Source: Pagrus major (taxonomy: Eukaryota > Chordata > Actinopteri > Spariformes > Sparidae). From it: 64,000 bases of DNA. The stretch spans positions 13,601,703-13,665,702 of the forward strand of contig NC_133224.1 of assembly GCF_040436345.1 (NCBI RefSeq), given 5' to 3'. The notes under the pieces are model-generated. The model did no database searches. It saw nothing but the letters and a program-made list of their open reading frames with translations, and was not told where the DNA came from. Position 1 is the first letter of the stretch, and each line of letters begins with the position of its first letter. This document shows, piece by piece, positions 26,320-38,800 of the stretch. The translations under genes were made by a program, and so were the position numbers.

Positions 26320-26535
26320 GCAAAAGATTTGTAGGCAACAGGTCATGTTGAAAAATGAAGTGAATATTCTGTCATATATGCAGGACAAGTGCCTGAAGAG
26401 AGACCTCCAGGATGTCTACCATTGTATACATTCAACACACTACATTCAAAATTGTTATCAAAGTGACTCGAGGCAAATAGTGATTTGATGATTTGTGATT
26501 CTGGACTGTATAAATAAAACTGACTTGACTTGACC
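26320..26535 (+). repeat. LINE 3' tail remnant, copy 3
   Basis: Paralogue of 3585-3795. It has a small internal tandem duplication ('gatttgatgatttgtg') just before the tail. Confidence 0.4.
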
Positions 26536-27911
26536 TTTATGTTAATGAATACATACAATGATATTTCCAGGCACATTAAAGATGGTGGTAAATGCTTTTA
26601 CAGAAGCTCTGAGAGGCAAGTAGGAACAAATATGGTGATCCATTTTCAAAGTGATCTCATTTTCTTCTTCTGACTCAGGGACAGGTGAATAAAAGGTTTG
26701 ATCAGGATAATCTTTCCATTTTCTTTAATTATTTTATTTCATCTATGAAACAGGTGAAAATAAATGTTTGCCAGGATCATTTTTCTAAGTTACTTTTTTT
26801 CATCTGTGACGTATGTCTCACATCTACTTTTCTTATGTATAGTCACCAGAGATAGCACCAATTAAAATACATTTCAGTATTGTTTTATAACTCACTAACA
26901 CACAATATATGAACCTTGTGTTTCAAGTGCACTGAGGCTTTCAGCTCTGTTTATAGCATGTGGTGCTGAAATGAGTATTGCAAAAACAAACACTTACAAA
27001 AATGATCCTGACAAAAAAATACAAATATTTCACCTGCTAAAACTCATTTTGTCCCTCATTTTTAACAGATGAAAACAAATTAAGGAATATAGAAAGATTA
27101 TCCTGGTAAAAACCTTTTTTCACCTGTTCCATTTTTTTCTCCTCACTTGCCTCTCAGAGCTTCCATTTGACTTTTGTACATTTTAGCAAAAAGTTGTGAC
27201 ACTGAATAAAATCCACCAGAAGTGATGGTGAGGAAATGTTAAGTTGTGTAGATATTTGCCTAAATACAGTCATCAAATCTATTATTCAATAATGTGTTGT
27301 AAAATGAAATAAAAGTACAAAATCAAAAGTTATGTAATCTGATGTTAAGTTCAAAAATAAAGAGTTTTGAGACTTTAACCGTCATCAGTTTAGGGGGAGA
27401 TCAATTACTGCGATAGTAAAGTCAATGCAATATAGATCTACAAGTTAACAAATGAAGTGACTCTTTCACATTTTTCAATGTGATGTTATAAAACAAGGCA
27501 AGAACTACACACTTCACTATAAACATCTTTTACAAGTTAAAAAAAGGTGAAACAGGAAGTGGATGAGCCCTCTGATACAACAGCCCTGATCCATCACCTC
27601 CAGCCAATAACATAACACGATGAAGAGACCAAAACCCAGAGCAGTCCAACATCCACTCAGGGTTCAGTCCTGTTGGGAACCAAGAAAAAACAGACAGTAA
27701 ATTATTATGAACACACCATAAACAACTAAAACCCAAATTATAATTCACCAGATTTACTTTAAACAGAGTGAACTGTGTTTCTGCGTACCAAGGAACCTTG
27801 TGTTCTGAGTTCATACAGTATACAGTGCAGAGACCTCTGATCAACTGCTTCACTTCTTTGACTCATTTCCAAGAAGATCCTGAGACAACTAGACTAGATG
27901 AGAGTCCTGTG

Positions 27912-27966
27912 GCAGAGTGAATAATGCTTAAATATTCAGCGAACATTTAAGCATTATTCACTCTGC
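27912..27966. repeat. Copy-3-specific perfect hairpin (22-bp arms)
   Basis: Arms 27912-27933 and 27945-27966 are perfectly inverted, with loop ATTCAGCGAAC. Copies 1 (about 5112-5175) and 2 have the right arm, but their left side reads 'aggtttttcaatgagag'. Copy 3 has exactly 17 bases replaced by an inverted copy of the right arm. Confidence 0.95.
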
Positions 27967-28569
27967 AATCTGAGATTCAAAAATGATAGCTGGACTGAAC
28001 TCATGTGTGTCCGACACACAGGTTCTGTCTGGCATCAGACTGATAAAAGTAGAACGGTACAATACTTCACAGTGCTGTGCTGGTTTGGAGACGTTTCTCC
28101 TGCACACAAAGATACATCATGCTGCTTTGTTCTCTTTCACATAAGGTGGAACTTTATTAATTCTGAAGGATAATGTGTCAGAGATCGCTACAATATTTTT
28201 ATTACAGATTGCACATCTTTAAAATGCGAAAAGCCACGAGGTCTTTACTACCTAGTATCTGTATCTGTACATATTTGATTAGCACAGTGTGTTGCTGGAT
28301 AACTTTGGATTGCACTGCAGCAATGAGAGGGAGCAAAGAGCACTTTATTTGCCTGACTACCACACATACTTGCTTTACAGAGCGTGCTCCAGCAGGAAGC
28401 TTGTGTGTTTCACTCCAGTGTTATTGTTTGTTAGTCATGACTGCTGTTGACAGATGTCAGGTATTTAGCTGTGGCTAAAGCTGCCATGACTTATATAAAA
28501 AATGCAACCAGCAATGAATTCTGTCTTCATCTGATCTGTAATTACACATTGACATAAATCAAAATCAAA

Positions 28570-28860
28570 AGCCCGAGTCCAGTTAACACTTTATTATGAC
28601 ATCATTAATGAGTTACAGTTAGTTAAACTTTAGTCAATAGTTATTGCACTGTCGTAAAGGTTTATAAACATCAGTGTTAACTTCATAATGACCATCTGAA
28701 TAATGCTTTAAGACAAACTAACAGTATTTATGAAACATTTACAAAGTATGATGAACATCAGTTGCAACTTTACAATAAACAGTTGTTTAATAAATGGTTT
28801 ATAAAACATTTTATTGTTTGTTAACATTAAAAGTTATAGTTATTATAAATAGTTACCCAA
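28570..28860. repeat. AT-rich interspersed repeat, copy 3
   Basis: Paralogue of 5780-6068. It is absent from copy 2 because of that copy's 3.2-kb deletion. Confidence 0.4.
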
Positions 28861-29559
28861 GTCCAATTTAAATGTTCATTTTCAACATTAGGTAGCACTT
28901 TGTCTGCCAGTTTAAAAATGAATGGTCAATTTCATATTCACTGTTTTTGTAAGTTACATTTTATTCTAATTGATTTGGCTGTATAAACACAACAATCCTC
29001 TAGTAATCAAAGTGTATAAAACACTTCAAAACATTTATAGGCCATAGACCATTATATATACAATTTCATCTGATTATACATTTCACAGGATTACACTTGA
29101 GTACACTGGAAATTATCTATCAGTTGATTTTATTTATTATTCACTGTTTTACACGTGATACATTTTTAAATCTGTAAAATAAATTGAAATTAAAAAAATT
29201 GGGGATTGTTGAATTTTAGTCTAAATGTGTTCACATGAGGCTTCCTACAAAAAGCAAACTCAAATAAAAAACAGAAAATTAATGTTCTTTACTCATCTCA
29301 ATATAATCTTTATATGATGCCACAAAACCTGTCATGCATTCTCTATTGACTAGCAAAGCTCCAGTTCATAACAACATAGACAAATATTGTTCCAATCACA
29401 CGTATAGAAACACACATATCTGTTAATGTGTAGCACAGTGGACATATTGTGAATATAGTGATTCAATCAAATAAGTAGCAAAGAAAGCGGAAATAGGCAT
29501 CTCACTATCATAATCATCATCATCATCGAGATAACCATGACCTTCATTAACATAATCAT

Positions 29560-30956
29560 CTACATCTCTAACTTTGCAGTGACTTTCACAGGTAATATCC
29601 TCAGTGGTTTGGTACTTAGTGTGTTAATGTATGGAAACAGCCTCTCAGAAAAAGTCTGTGAGAAGGTGTGTATGTGTGTGTTAGTATCCAGGTCAGAGAA
29701 GGACAGCTTTCCTCTGTTCCAGTCCAGATGCACTCTGATCCTCCTGATCGGGTTCTTCACTGAGAGAACTTTGTCTGTATGTGGTGGAGAGTACGCTCTG
29801 TATTTACCATTGTCAAACCAGATTTCCCAGTATCCAGTCAGAAGCTCTCCCTTCCTCTCAGTAGACTCTGCTGCCACACCCACTGCCCAGTTTGCATCAG
29901 TAACTTCAACATCCCAGCTGTGAGTCCCTGAGTTAAAGCCCTCAGATCCCAGGACCGTGGGGTAGTATTTAAATCTTTCTGGATTTTGCGGAAGCCCTCG
30001 CTCACTCTCTCTGTAGGCCGTACTTTTTAGATCATCAGAAACAACGAGGTAGGGACCTGCTGTGTTTGGATCCAGAATCATGGGAGAATACGTAACCATC
30101 TCCTTCATCTTGTTCCAGATGTTGTAGGTTAGGTTGCCCAGGTGTTTTGCCACATCTATGAGTGCTCCTAGGCCCAGCTGTGGATCAGCCAGCAGGGAGC
30201 GCTGCTGGACTCTTTTCACTGCAGCCTTGTAATTCTGCAGGAATGAGACACTTGCACCATTCAGCTCCTTCTCTGTGGCTCTGATTGTGTCTGTGAGAGC
30301 TGCGATCTCTCTGCTCAGAGCCTGAATCTTCTGCCCCATCACCCTGATCTTCTGCTCCTCTTCCTCCTTCAGTGCAGTGATCCTAGCCTCCTCTTCTTTT
30401 TCTAAAAAATCCTTAAGCTTCTTAAATTCTTTCCTAATCTGCATCTTTGTGTCCTGTGCCTGACCCAGGATGATTGCCTCTGTTAGTTCCCAGTTAACCT
30501 TAACTTGATTTAGGTTCTCCACTTTTTCTTGTAATGGCTTCAGGGATTTCCTGAGCTCCTCCTTGTAATCCTGTGCTGCTTCATCGATGGGTCTGAATCT
30601 GTGCTTGATGTGTGTTTTTGAATCTCGACAGACAACACACACTGGCTGCTGATGGTCCAGACAGAAGAGCTTTAGTGTCTCTGAGTGCAGACTGCAGAGA
30701 GCCTTGCAGAAGCAAGAGAAAGATCTTGTACGAAGGCTTCACACAGGTCCTTTAAGGCCAAGTTTCGGGGTGGGTCACTTTTTGAAGATCGTCTTTTACA
30801 AACTGGACACTCGCGAATCAGTTTCTCTGCCCACCAGTTCCCCAGACAAACTTTACAGAAGCTGTGGCTACATGACAGCAAAACAGGATCTTTGAAGATG
30901 TCTTGACAGATTGGACAAGAATAATTCAACTCTGACCTGGACAGCCGAGCAGCCAT
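29560..30956 (-). pseudogene. TRIM35-like gene, frameshifted copy
   Basis: Paralogue of the intact gene at 6769-8175. The first frame (30672-30956) encodes the full RING finger and then runs into a stop after 94 codons. A net 7-bp deletion around 30697-30705 removes the Cys-Glu-Ala-Phe stretch at the B-box entrance and shifts the frame. The rest of the B-box, the coiled coil and PRY-SPRY continue open in another frame down to 29560, where the stop lies. A second, in-frame loss of one codon occurs in the SPRY domain (VEVTDANW against VEVTTDANW). The long downstream frame is still open, so the lesion is recent. It could be a true pseudogene, an allele, an assembly error or a source of a RING-only protein. 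Confidence 0.85.
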
Positions 30957-31033
30957 TTCTGAGTGAGCCTGAGAAGACAGTACGACAACACTTGCTTTTG
31001 GCCTTGGTTTGGAGTCGTCTCTCTTCTAAAAGA

Positions 31034-31041
31034 CTTTTATA
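31034..31041 (-). promoter_or_regulatory. TATA box of the frameshifted TRIM copy
   Basis: TATAAAAG on the minus strand, 78 bp upstream of the ATG, identical in sequence and spacing to the box at 8253-8260. Confidence 0.5.
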
Positions 31042-31160
31042 ACCAGTGGAAGTAGCAGTATTCCAGTATTCCCAGTATTCCCAGTATCCCCTTTCTTCTG
31101 TCCTCTCTGTCAGTGGAAGCTGTGTGTTTTGTATCCTGTAATCTGTCTCTCTGTGTGTCT

Positions 31161-31226
31161 CTGTCCTTAGAGAGAAACAACAGCAACTAACTGTGCTTCC
31201 TGGTATAAACCAGGAAGCATTTATTG
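31161..31226. repeat. Partial palindrome and end of duplication copy 3
   Basis: The outer left arm (CCTTAGAGAGAAACAACAGC), missing from copy 1, is kept here. The right arm is cut down, leaving 10-bp arms (31195-31204 and 31209-31218). The loss joins 'ggaagc' to 'atttattg'. In copy 1 that word is preceded by 'taagc', giving a shared AAGC at the join. Similarity to copy 1 ends about eight bases later. Confidence 0.85.
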
Positions 31227-31539
31227 TGCTATTATGGGGGTGTGGCGACAGGTTCCATGTAGCAGATGAGATATGAGTCAGCAAATCCAGTTTAATGGCT
31301 CATTAAACAACAAACTGAACGGTGGCTTGCACGCCCGGATTTAACAATGTTTATCATAGGAGTCATATTGTTCTCGTCTCACTTTAACAGATTTCAGAAA
31401 CAAACCTCAAGTAAACATCAAATTTCATCTAGGACACAGCCGATCAAATAATCGACCATGTTAGTGTTGATGGACAGTGTGACCACCTTGTGATGAAAAG
31501 TGGTATCATAGAATAAAACTGTGACTGGTAAAAATGTTG

Positions 31540-32095
31540 TTACGTCTATCAATCCAACATCTGGAAAGAATACATCCTGACATTAAAACTAGTAACTATA
31601 GTTTACCAGTCCACAGCCATGCTAGCAGCTCTGTGAGGCATGCTAACATGCTCATGATGCTAACATGCTGATGTTTAACGTAAAAAGGTAACCATTGTCA
31701 CTATCGTAGTTTAGCATGTTAGCGTGCTGACATTTGGTAACTGGATCTCAAAACAAAGTACAGCTGAAGATGGTGGGAATATCATTAGTTATGCAGACAT
31801 GTGGTCATAAACCAAAGTAATGGACAGATTGCAATGTTGGCCTGGACTGAAAGTCATTAGGAGTCATATATTGATATATCTACCAAATTTCATGGCTATC
31901 AGTCCAATTTTTGTTTGGATATTTCACAAAAATACTAAATTGTCAACTTCATAATGAAGAAGTCAGGGGATCATCAAAATCAATAGGATTCACTTTCTGT
32001 GGAAGCCATCAATATCTTACATTCATTCATCAGATCTATTGCCAGTCTGATCCAAAATGGTGGACCATCCAACAGACCGCTAGAGCCTGCATGGC
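31540..32095. repeat. Interspersed repeat (teleost 'atgctaacatgct' family)
   Basis: The words 'atgctaacatgctgatgttt', 'accaaatttcatggctatc' and 'ccaaaatggtggaccatcca' belong, from memory, to a very common perciform non-coding repeat. No ORF is supported. The stretch 31227-31540 before it shows nothing recognisable. Confidence 0.45.
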
Positions 32096-33950
32096 TAGAA
32101 ATGTACTGTTATATGTTATGTGTTCATGTATTTTGAGCTCTTTTGGGTCTCATACGACTGCAGTTTGATTTGACTGTGTCAGATTTAGTCACATAATTTC
32201 TATCGAAGGATCAAAACATTGTCACAATCACAATCTGCTTTTGTAATACCATGATCTGTGCTTATGAATCTGTTCATCTACACTCTCAGATTTTGCCCCT
32301 GCAGACTAAACACTGCCCGCTTAGTTTTCACATCAATGAACTGAATATTGGGTTATTTAGGAGACAAACCTGAACAGTAATCAAGACGCCTGATGTGTTT
32401 TTGTAGGCTAACCCAGAAGGTAGCATCGCCCTCGACAAAAAGCCTATGGGAGTTTTGAATTGGATTATTGTGGAATGTGACCCCCCACAAGTTTATGATA
32501 CTGACACATTTTGTTCAGCAAGATAATCTTTTCAAATTAACGCCACCTCAAACACTTTTGAAGCATAAATAAAATCACCAGAGGTTAAAAGCTAATGTTA
32601 GGCTATAAACAAACTAGGGTGCATCGCAGTCACATGACTTCAATGTCACCGCCACTAAGCTTCTTACTACACTATACTACACACACTTTACTGTAAACTG
32701 TTAGAGAGTACCGTTGGAAAGGTTTGAGTTAAAAGAGTTTGCAGCTAAAACCTGCATGTAAAGACAGACGAGTGAGTAGATGAGTCTCCATGTTCGCTGT
32801 GATGACGTTTAACGACCCCGACAACCTCTGTAGTCTCATTTAGACACTCGTTAGCAACTGCAGTTCTGAAGTTACATAAATGCTTTCAAATTCACAAGTG
32901 GGATATTAACTGATGTATTTTATGACATAGAACAAAAGGTGAAAATGTTTTCAGGTTCTCACATCGGTCCCTAGACTGGCTGACAGACTGATTCCACACT
33001 CAAAGGCACCATGACAGTAGCTGTTGCGGTACATGATCATTGACTTTCCTCACCCACAGTTTTGCATGTATGATTTAAACTACCTTCCAGTCCAGAGCCC
33101 GTTCCTCCAGCCTCTAGACGATCAGACTCCAGCCTATCTGTTTACTCTATAAACATCGCTGAGCCCTCCAGTATGTTGCTCTCAGTCTCAGATGAGAAGG
33201 GGAACTCCAAATGTTGACCCACAGTGCAGCTGAGGCTATCTGCTGCTATGTTGCATGTTGTGTTTATGTAATTGCTGATCAGAAGCCATGTGAACCTGGC
33301 TTCTCACTCTCTCTGTCTTTAAATGACTGGTCCTATAAAAAGACGGCTGACCCCGCTGCGACTCTAACCTGCCAGGCAGCCTCTTGATGTCCAGCAGCAG
33401 CTGAGGCAGGCAGTGTGTACACATAACAAACACCTGCCATCGCCTGACCTTTTACTCCTGCACACACTATGCCCACCACACCATACACACACATTCAGAC
33501 ACCTAGCCCGGGAAGAATCTTATATCAGTATAATCCTCCATATCTCTGCTGTGATATCAGGATTCACAGACGAGCTTCTGAGTGCTAGCGCCTACTGAGG
33601 TGCTCAGTTGCAAACTTTACAATCACATCGTGTCTCCTCCTTTTTCAATCCTAGCACACGATTGGTTGAATGCCTACTGCCTTTATCCAAATGACATGAT
33701 ACCAGAGGAAATAGACTGCGACTAGGTGGCCTTTAGGGTAGTTAAATTACCGCATGTAGTGTGTGTGCCGCCAATCCACTATGTACTTATAAGCATTTTT
33801 GAGTGTCCAAAATGAACTAGGCATTGAGAAATAAATAATGATATGAATTGTAAAATAATACAATAAATGTTTAATACTCAGCTCCCTACTGAAATGTTAT
33901 TTCATCCCGTTACTTCTCTTAATAACAGAGTTCACTGCAAGTCATTTTTT
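32096..33950. other. Intergenic stretch without recognised features
   Basis: Only short ORFs without codon bias or domains are present. I see no splice-bounded coding exon, RNA gene or long tandem repeat. Confidence 0.4.
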
Positions 33951-33954
33951 TATT

Positions 33955-34090
33955 TGAACGCACAGTATGTCATTTCTGCCACTAGGGGTCTGTCTATCAA
34001 ACACAACAAACGACTTGCTGAGTGTTGTGTGAGGAGAGCCAGGCACAGCCGGGAGCACAGCTGCTGTAGGAGAGAGGCTTTATTCATATA
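33955..34090. repeat. MITE-like fragment
   Basis: 'cagtatgtcatttctgccac' followed by 'taggggtctg' matches in style the opening of a fish non-autonomous element also seen near 46795 ('caatatgtaacttctgctgc'). Confidence 0.35.
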
Positions 34091-34814
34091 ATTATATATT
34101 TAATAATTCCATATGTATTTATTTATTTATTTTTACATTTTGGCTCTTTATAGTCTCACGTCGAAACTTTGATCTAAACTTAGTAAGACAGTTTTATAAT
34201 TAGAAATGTTAATTAATCTTGTAAATGAGTACATGGGAGCAGACTTCCTAAGAGGCAGAAATGGAAAGAGACACCTCTTCAGCCAAAAGGTTCAGGTTCA
34301 TTCCAGTTCTAAGGTCACACCAGAGTGACACTTGATGCTAACGAGAGCATTTTAACGTGGGAGGTTTGACAGACTGGAGTGGTACCTGGCCAGCCGGAAA
34401 GGTAATTGGGCTGCTCAAGTCTCACTCATCAAAGCTAAAAGGAAACATGAAGGAGTCCCATTAGGGGAGAAATATATCACGATATAATAAAATAAAATAA
34501 AAGGTGTCCCCTACACTGACACATATTTTACTTTCACACTTTATCAAGGAGTATTAATATGTCTTTTTTAGTTTTTCTCTGTTACTTCTTTTCTGTTAAG
34601 TAGAATTTTGAATGTAGTACTTTTTCTTGTAATATATATATATATATTTTAATATAATGTGGTACTGCTATTTCTAAAAGTATAAAGGATCAGTAACTCC
34701 TTTTACGTCAGTGTTTACTAGACGTAGCAGGTGGCAAAAATGTTTTCATCAACTGCTGAATGTCAGGTCAAGAATGAAATTTAAATCTCAAGTAACTGTA
34801 CTTACAATTAGAAA

Positions 34815-34873
34815 TAGTAGTAGTAGTAGTAGTAGTAGTAGAAGAAGAAGAAGAAGAAGAGGAAGAAGAAGAA
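34815..34873. repeat. Compound trinucleotide microsatellite (TAG)n(GAA)n
   Basis: About nine TAG units followed directly by GAA units with one interruption. The Ser/Arg run in the overlapping ORF is an artefact of it. The flanks (34100-35290) contain no supported gene. Confidence 0.9.
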
Positions 34874-35289
34874 CATTCAACCATCTTGGTTGAACGAGAA
34901 TAACAGAACAAGACAAGAAAGGAAACATATGCAGAGATTAGTTCACTTGTGCATCATATTTAGATTTGTTTTTTGTTTTTATTATATTGTCAGGAATGGT
35001 CTCTATCTCTCATTTTAATGGATTTATAAGTCCAAAGTTATCATGAGCTAAACTCAACTAAACAGGTTACAATATGATGAAGTAGTAGAGGGCCACCAGC
35101 GGAGACGATTGATAAATCAAACTCTTACCAAAGCCAGTTGAGAGAAGAGCGAAACATCTTTTCCATGGAGAAAACCTTTCAGTGCTGTGTTTTGCTCTTC
35201 TTTCAATGAAATATACTCTCCAGTTCTGACATTTTGTCTTCAAACAAACATTAGCCTGTTTCACTGAATGCCTGTAGCTGCCAGTAGTT

Positions 35290-35670
35290 CGTTAAAGGTG
35301 CAATATGAGTAAGAGTTTTGGTTGAAAACATTTTTAAAAACTAACTGAAATTATCAACAGAACGTGAAGAAATAACAGTTTTGACATTATGTCAAAGACG
35401 TCTATGTACTGTGTTGCAAAGATGTCTACTAAAGTTTGTATGCTAACCAGCTAGCAGAGATGGTTAGCCTGTCCTGGTCCAAAGCTCCTGCGCTAGCGGT
35501 GTAAACACCAACACTCCCATGTTGCGCCGAGCTCCTAGTCTGGACTGCTAGATGCACGGCGGAGCTACAGTTAGCAGCAGTAAGCAGTTACCCTGGCTGC
35601 CCTCTTTTTGTTTTGAGTATGACAGGTGGCCTATTCTCACACATTTCACTTTTAAAGGACGCTGGCTGGT
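35290..35670. repeat. MITE-like element downstream of the C4orf54-like gene
   Basis: Opens with 'ttaaaggtgcaatatgagta' and closes near 'catttcacttttaaaggacg', a degraded inverted-terminal arrangement. The interior includes 'gttagcctgtcctggtcc'. It lies 3' of the gene at 35831-40396 and could contribute to its 3' UTR. Confidence 0.35.
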
Positions 35671-35830
35671 CAAACCCACAGGTGCATTGCTTGAGGCCTG
35701 GCAAGGTAAAACATAAAGTGACACAATACATAATCCTGGTTCACTCAGACCCACTCATTCCTGATACTGTACATAAACAGGTGAACTGATAAACAGTCAG
35801 AACTTCTCACCTGTCCAGGTATGTTGCCGT

Positions 35831-38800
35831 TCATCTGTGCTCCACCACAAAGCTCATGGTGGTCCCGTCAAACGAGGGTGGGGCGATGATCCGGGGCCCT
35901 TGCTGGGAGGTGATACTGACGACCGGCTGCTTGATGCTGGAGAAGCCCTGCGGCGGCCTGCTGGCGGTGGCCTGCTGTTGAGCCCCAGAGGTCGCCTGGG
36001 GAGACTTCCCAGTGGCCATGTAGAAGGGACTCTCCATGTACATCCCCTCATTCTGCTGCACTGAGGCTTTCTCCACATTCTCCATCTCTGACTGCATCGA
36101 CATCTGCGACTGCACCAGCGTCCGGGCTGGGATCATAGATGGTGTTGGCATGAAGCCTGGGTAGATCATGTAGGTGTGTCCATAAGCTCCTGGACTGAGC
36201 GCCAAAGGTGAGACTGGCATGGGCACTGGGGTCATAGGCGGTTGCTGCATGGGCACGTCCACATACTGGCCTGTCTCAGGGTCAAAGAGGCGCTTGGTGG
36301 TCGGCTGCACAGGAGTGTCCACCAGATAGTAGTTTCCGGTGGTGGGATCCAGGAGCATCTTCCTCTGGGTGGTCTGGAAGGGGTCCATTGTGGGTGTGGG
36401 GGTGATTGCTGGAGAGAAACAGTACATCTGAGGCTGATTGGTGGCCATGCTGAATGGCATGGAGTGGTAGATGGTAGCAGAAGGGATCTCTGGGGAGTGT
36501 GTCCCCATCACAATGCTGGAGCGTTTAGGGGACTGGTTGTGGTCGTCCTGTCCCCTGGAGCTGGATCCCAAGTGTCCTGAAGGTGTGGTTGGATGTGTCT
36601 GGGTTGTAAATGTGGACACTGATGATTTATCAGCAGATGAGGCTTGCTTGTTGCCGCTGGCGTGAGACTTGACCGGAATGGTCAGGTAGTTCTCGTTGTC
36701 AGCCAAGGTGCTCAAGAGCTCCTGCATGGACCTCTCTGACTCCTTTGATTCATCTCCTTCATGTCCACTTACCCTCGGCTGGCTGACTTTTAAGGATGCA
36801 GGCAGTTTTGGAGACTTTGGGACAAAGCATTTGTTGCTGAAAGGTGTTGGTGTGACAGCGCTTGGCTGGGGTGTCTTTGGGGTTGTGGAGGCCTTGAAGC
36901 TAGAACTGAGGCTGAACAGGTTTTTACTCCCTGTGGCGCTGGTGGTTTGCAGCGGCTTAGTAACTAGCCTTTCATCACGGCTGCTAGGACTCTGAAAGAG
37001 TTTGTCCTCTCGCCTCAGCAGGCTGTCAGTGGCGGGGGATGCTGCAACCGCTGGTGGCGTCTTGGCCACGTTGGACCCTCTCGCTGCTTCCTCCTCAGGT
37101 CCTCCATGCTCGGCACTGGATATCAATGAAAGCACATGGCTGTCTGTCAGGCGCCGGGGCTCATTCTTCCTTTTCCATTCATTTCTCTCAAAGACATAGA
37201 GCTGCTCCATGGTTTTCACAGCAGCCTGGAGTTTTTCCAAAGCCGCCTGGTTCGCCATCTTGGATTCAGGTTTCTTCTCTATGATGTCTGTTATTTTTTC
37301 CTGCCTCTTTGGAGCTATTCTGCTTTCAGTTTTCAATCCAGTGTCTCCCTCTGAAGAATTATCTGAGGTACCTATGGGTGCTCTCCCTGCTGCCTTTTGC
37401 AGTAGAGCACTTTTAGCGCCCTCTGGAGACGACCTGTCTATATCAAGTAGCTCCCGATCAGACAACTCATTAAGTTTTCCGTTACTATTTGTATTGACAG
37501 ACTGACATTTTATCACTATAGGGGACACAGAATTAGGGTTGCGATAGGTCATTTGCTTCCTCTGTTCTGCCTGGCTGTCAGCAGAGGCAAAGCTGGATTT
37601 ATTTTCGTTGTTATCCAAAGAAACAAAGTGATAGGAACTTTTCACCAATTTACGCACGTCTCTCACTTGGTGTATGGGCGTCTGCAGCTTTCCTTTGTTA
37701 TCTCTAATGTCTCTGACCATGAAGTGCGGAACCTTATCTGAAGACTCACCCTTGAAAGCTGCAGCCAGCGCCTGGCATTTGAAGTCATCTGCTCTGATGA
37801 GGCTGGCTGCGTTACAGCCTATATTAGGCGCGCGCAGTTTGGAGACGCCAAAAGGCTCCGTTTTATTGTTTCTGACGCTCCTTAAGTTAATTTTAATTTC
37901 CGGAGATTTCGATGTAGCCACACTCCTGGTGTCTTGGATGTATAAAGTGTTGTCGGAGCGGAGTTTAATCCCTCCTCCGTCTCCACACGGAGAATAATTC
38001 CTGTTCTGCAGCTGCTGTCCGACTTCTCCGTCACTGGGCAGCAGTTGGATACTTGGCACAAACAAATGTGACATTTTAGTCAGTTTGCCGCTGCACGATG
38101 AGTACTGATCCCTCTCGCCCTCTTTGACGTTAACTGAAGGCGGCTTCTCCTGCGGAGTTTGATCGTTTTTATGATCCTTTTGAAACTCTAGCTCCTCGTC
38201 CTTCCAGCATCTGAACGCGCTATTTTGGCTGCGAAGCAGCGTGCTTTTGGACGCTTCCAATGCGCCTTTTTTAGCATCGATTCCAGCTTCATTCGCTTGC
38301 TCCAAATTAGTTTCTGGTGCGGGAGCGGCCGTCTCTTGTCTCCGAGAGTCGCTCTTGGTATCACATGAGCCACTGTCCACGATGTCCCCTAATTCATCCA
38401 CGCACATTATGGTGTAGTCAGAGCTGCTCTCAGAAAACCTGGAGCCCTGTCTGTGCAGCTCCCTGCTCCCCTTCCCCCTGTGGCTGTCGCTCTCCTGGTG
38501 CACAAAGCACGGGGAAGGCGTCTGATGCGGCTCACTGATCTCCCCTCTTTCCATCTTGCGCTCCTGCTCGAACTGCATCTTCTTAGAAATCACATTTTTG
38601 AGCAGACTCGAGGCGAATATGGCTTTCTTGTGTGTGTCTTCCATGGTTTTAGTGGGCGGCTGGCTGGCCCCTCTCCTCTGGCTGCTTGGCAAAGTGTTGG
38701 TAACTTCATCTGTGGAACGTGATCCTGCTGCGTTTTGTGCAAAGTTAGTGCGTCTTTCTGCCTCAGACATTCCCGATTTGACATTGCAACGAAAATTCAA

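Larger units (their letters stand above)
23009..31226. repeat. Segmental duplication copy 3 (right module absent)
   Basis: This copy matches copy 1 from base 90 through the TRIM gene and its upstream palindrome. It stops about 8 bases beyond the palindrome, at 31219-31226 (matching copy 1 about 8477-8484), after which the sequence is single copy in this window. It carries a frameshifted TRIM gene and a copy-specific perfect hairpin at 27912-27966. It shares the 345-bp segment and the 17670-17765 segment with copy 2 but not with copy 1. Confidence 0.93.
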
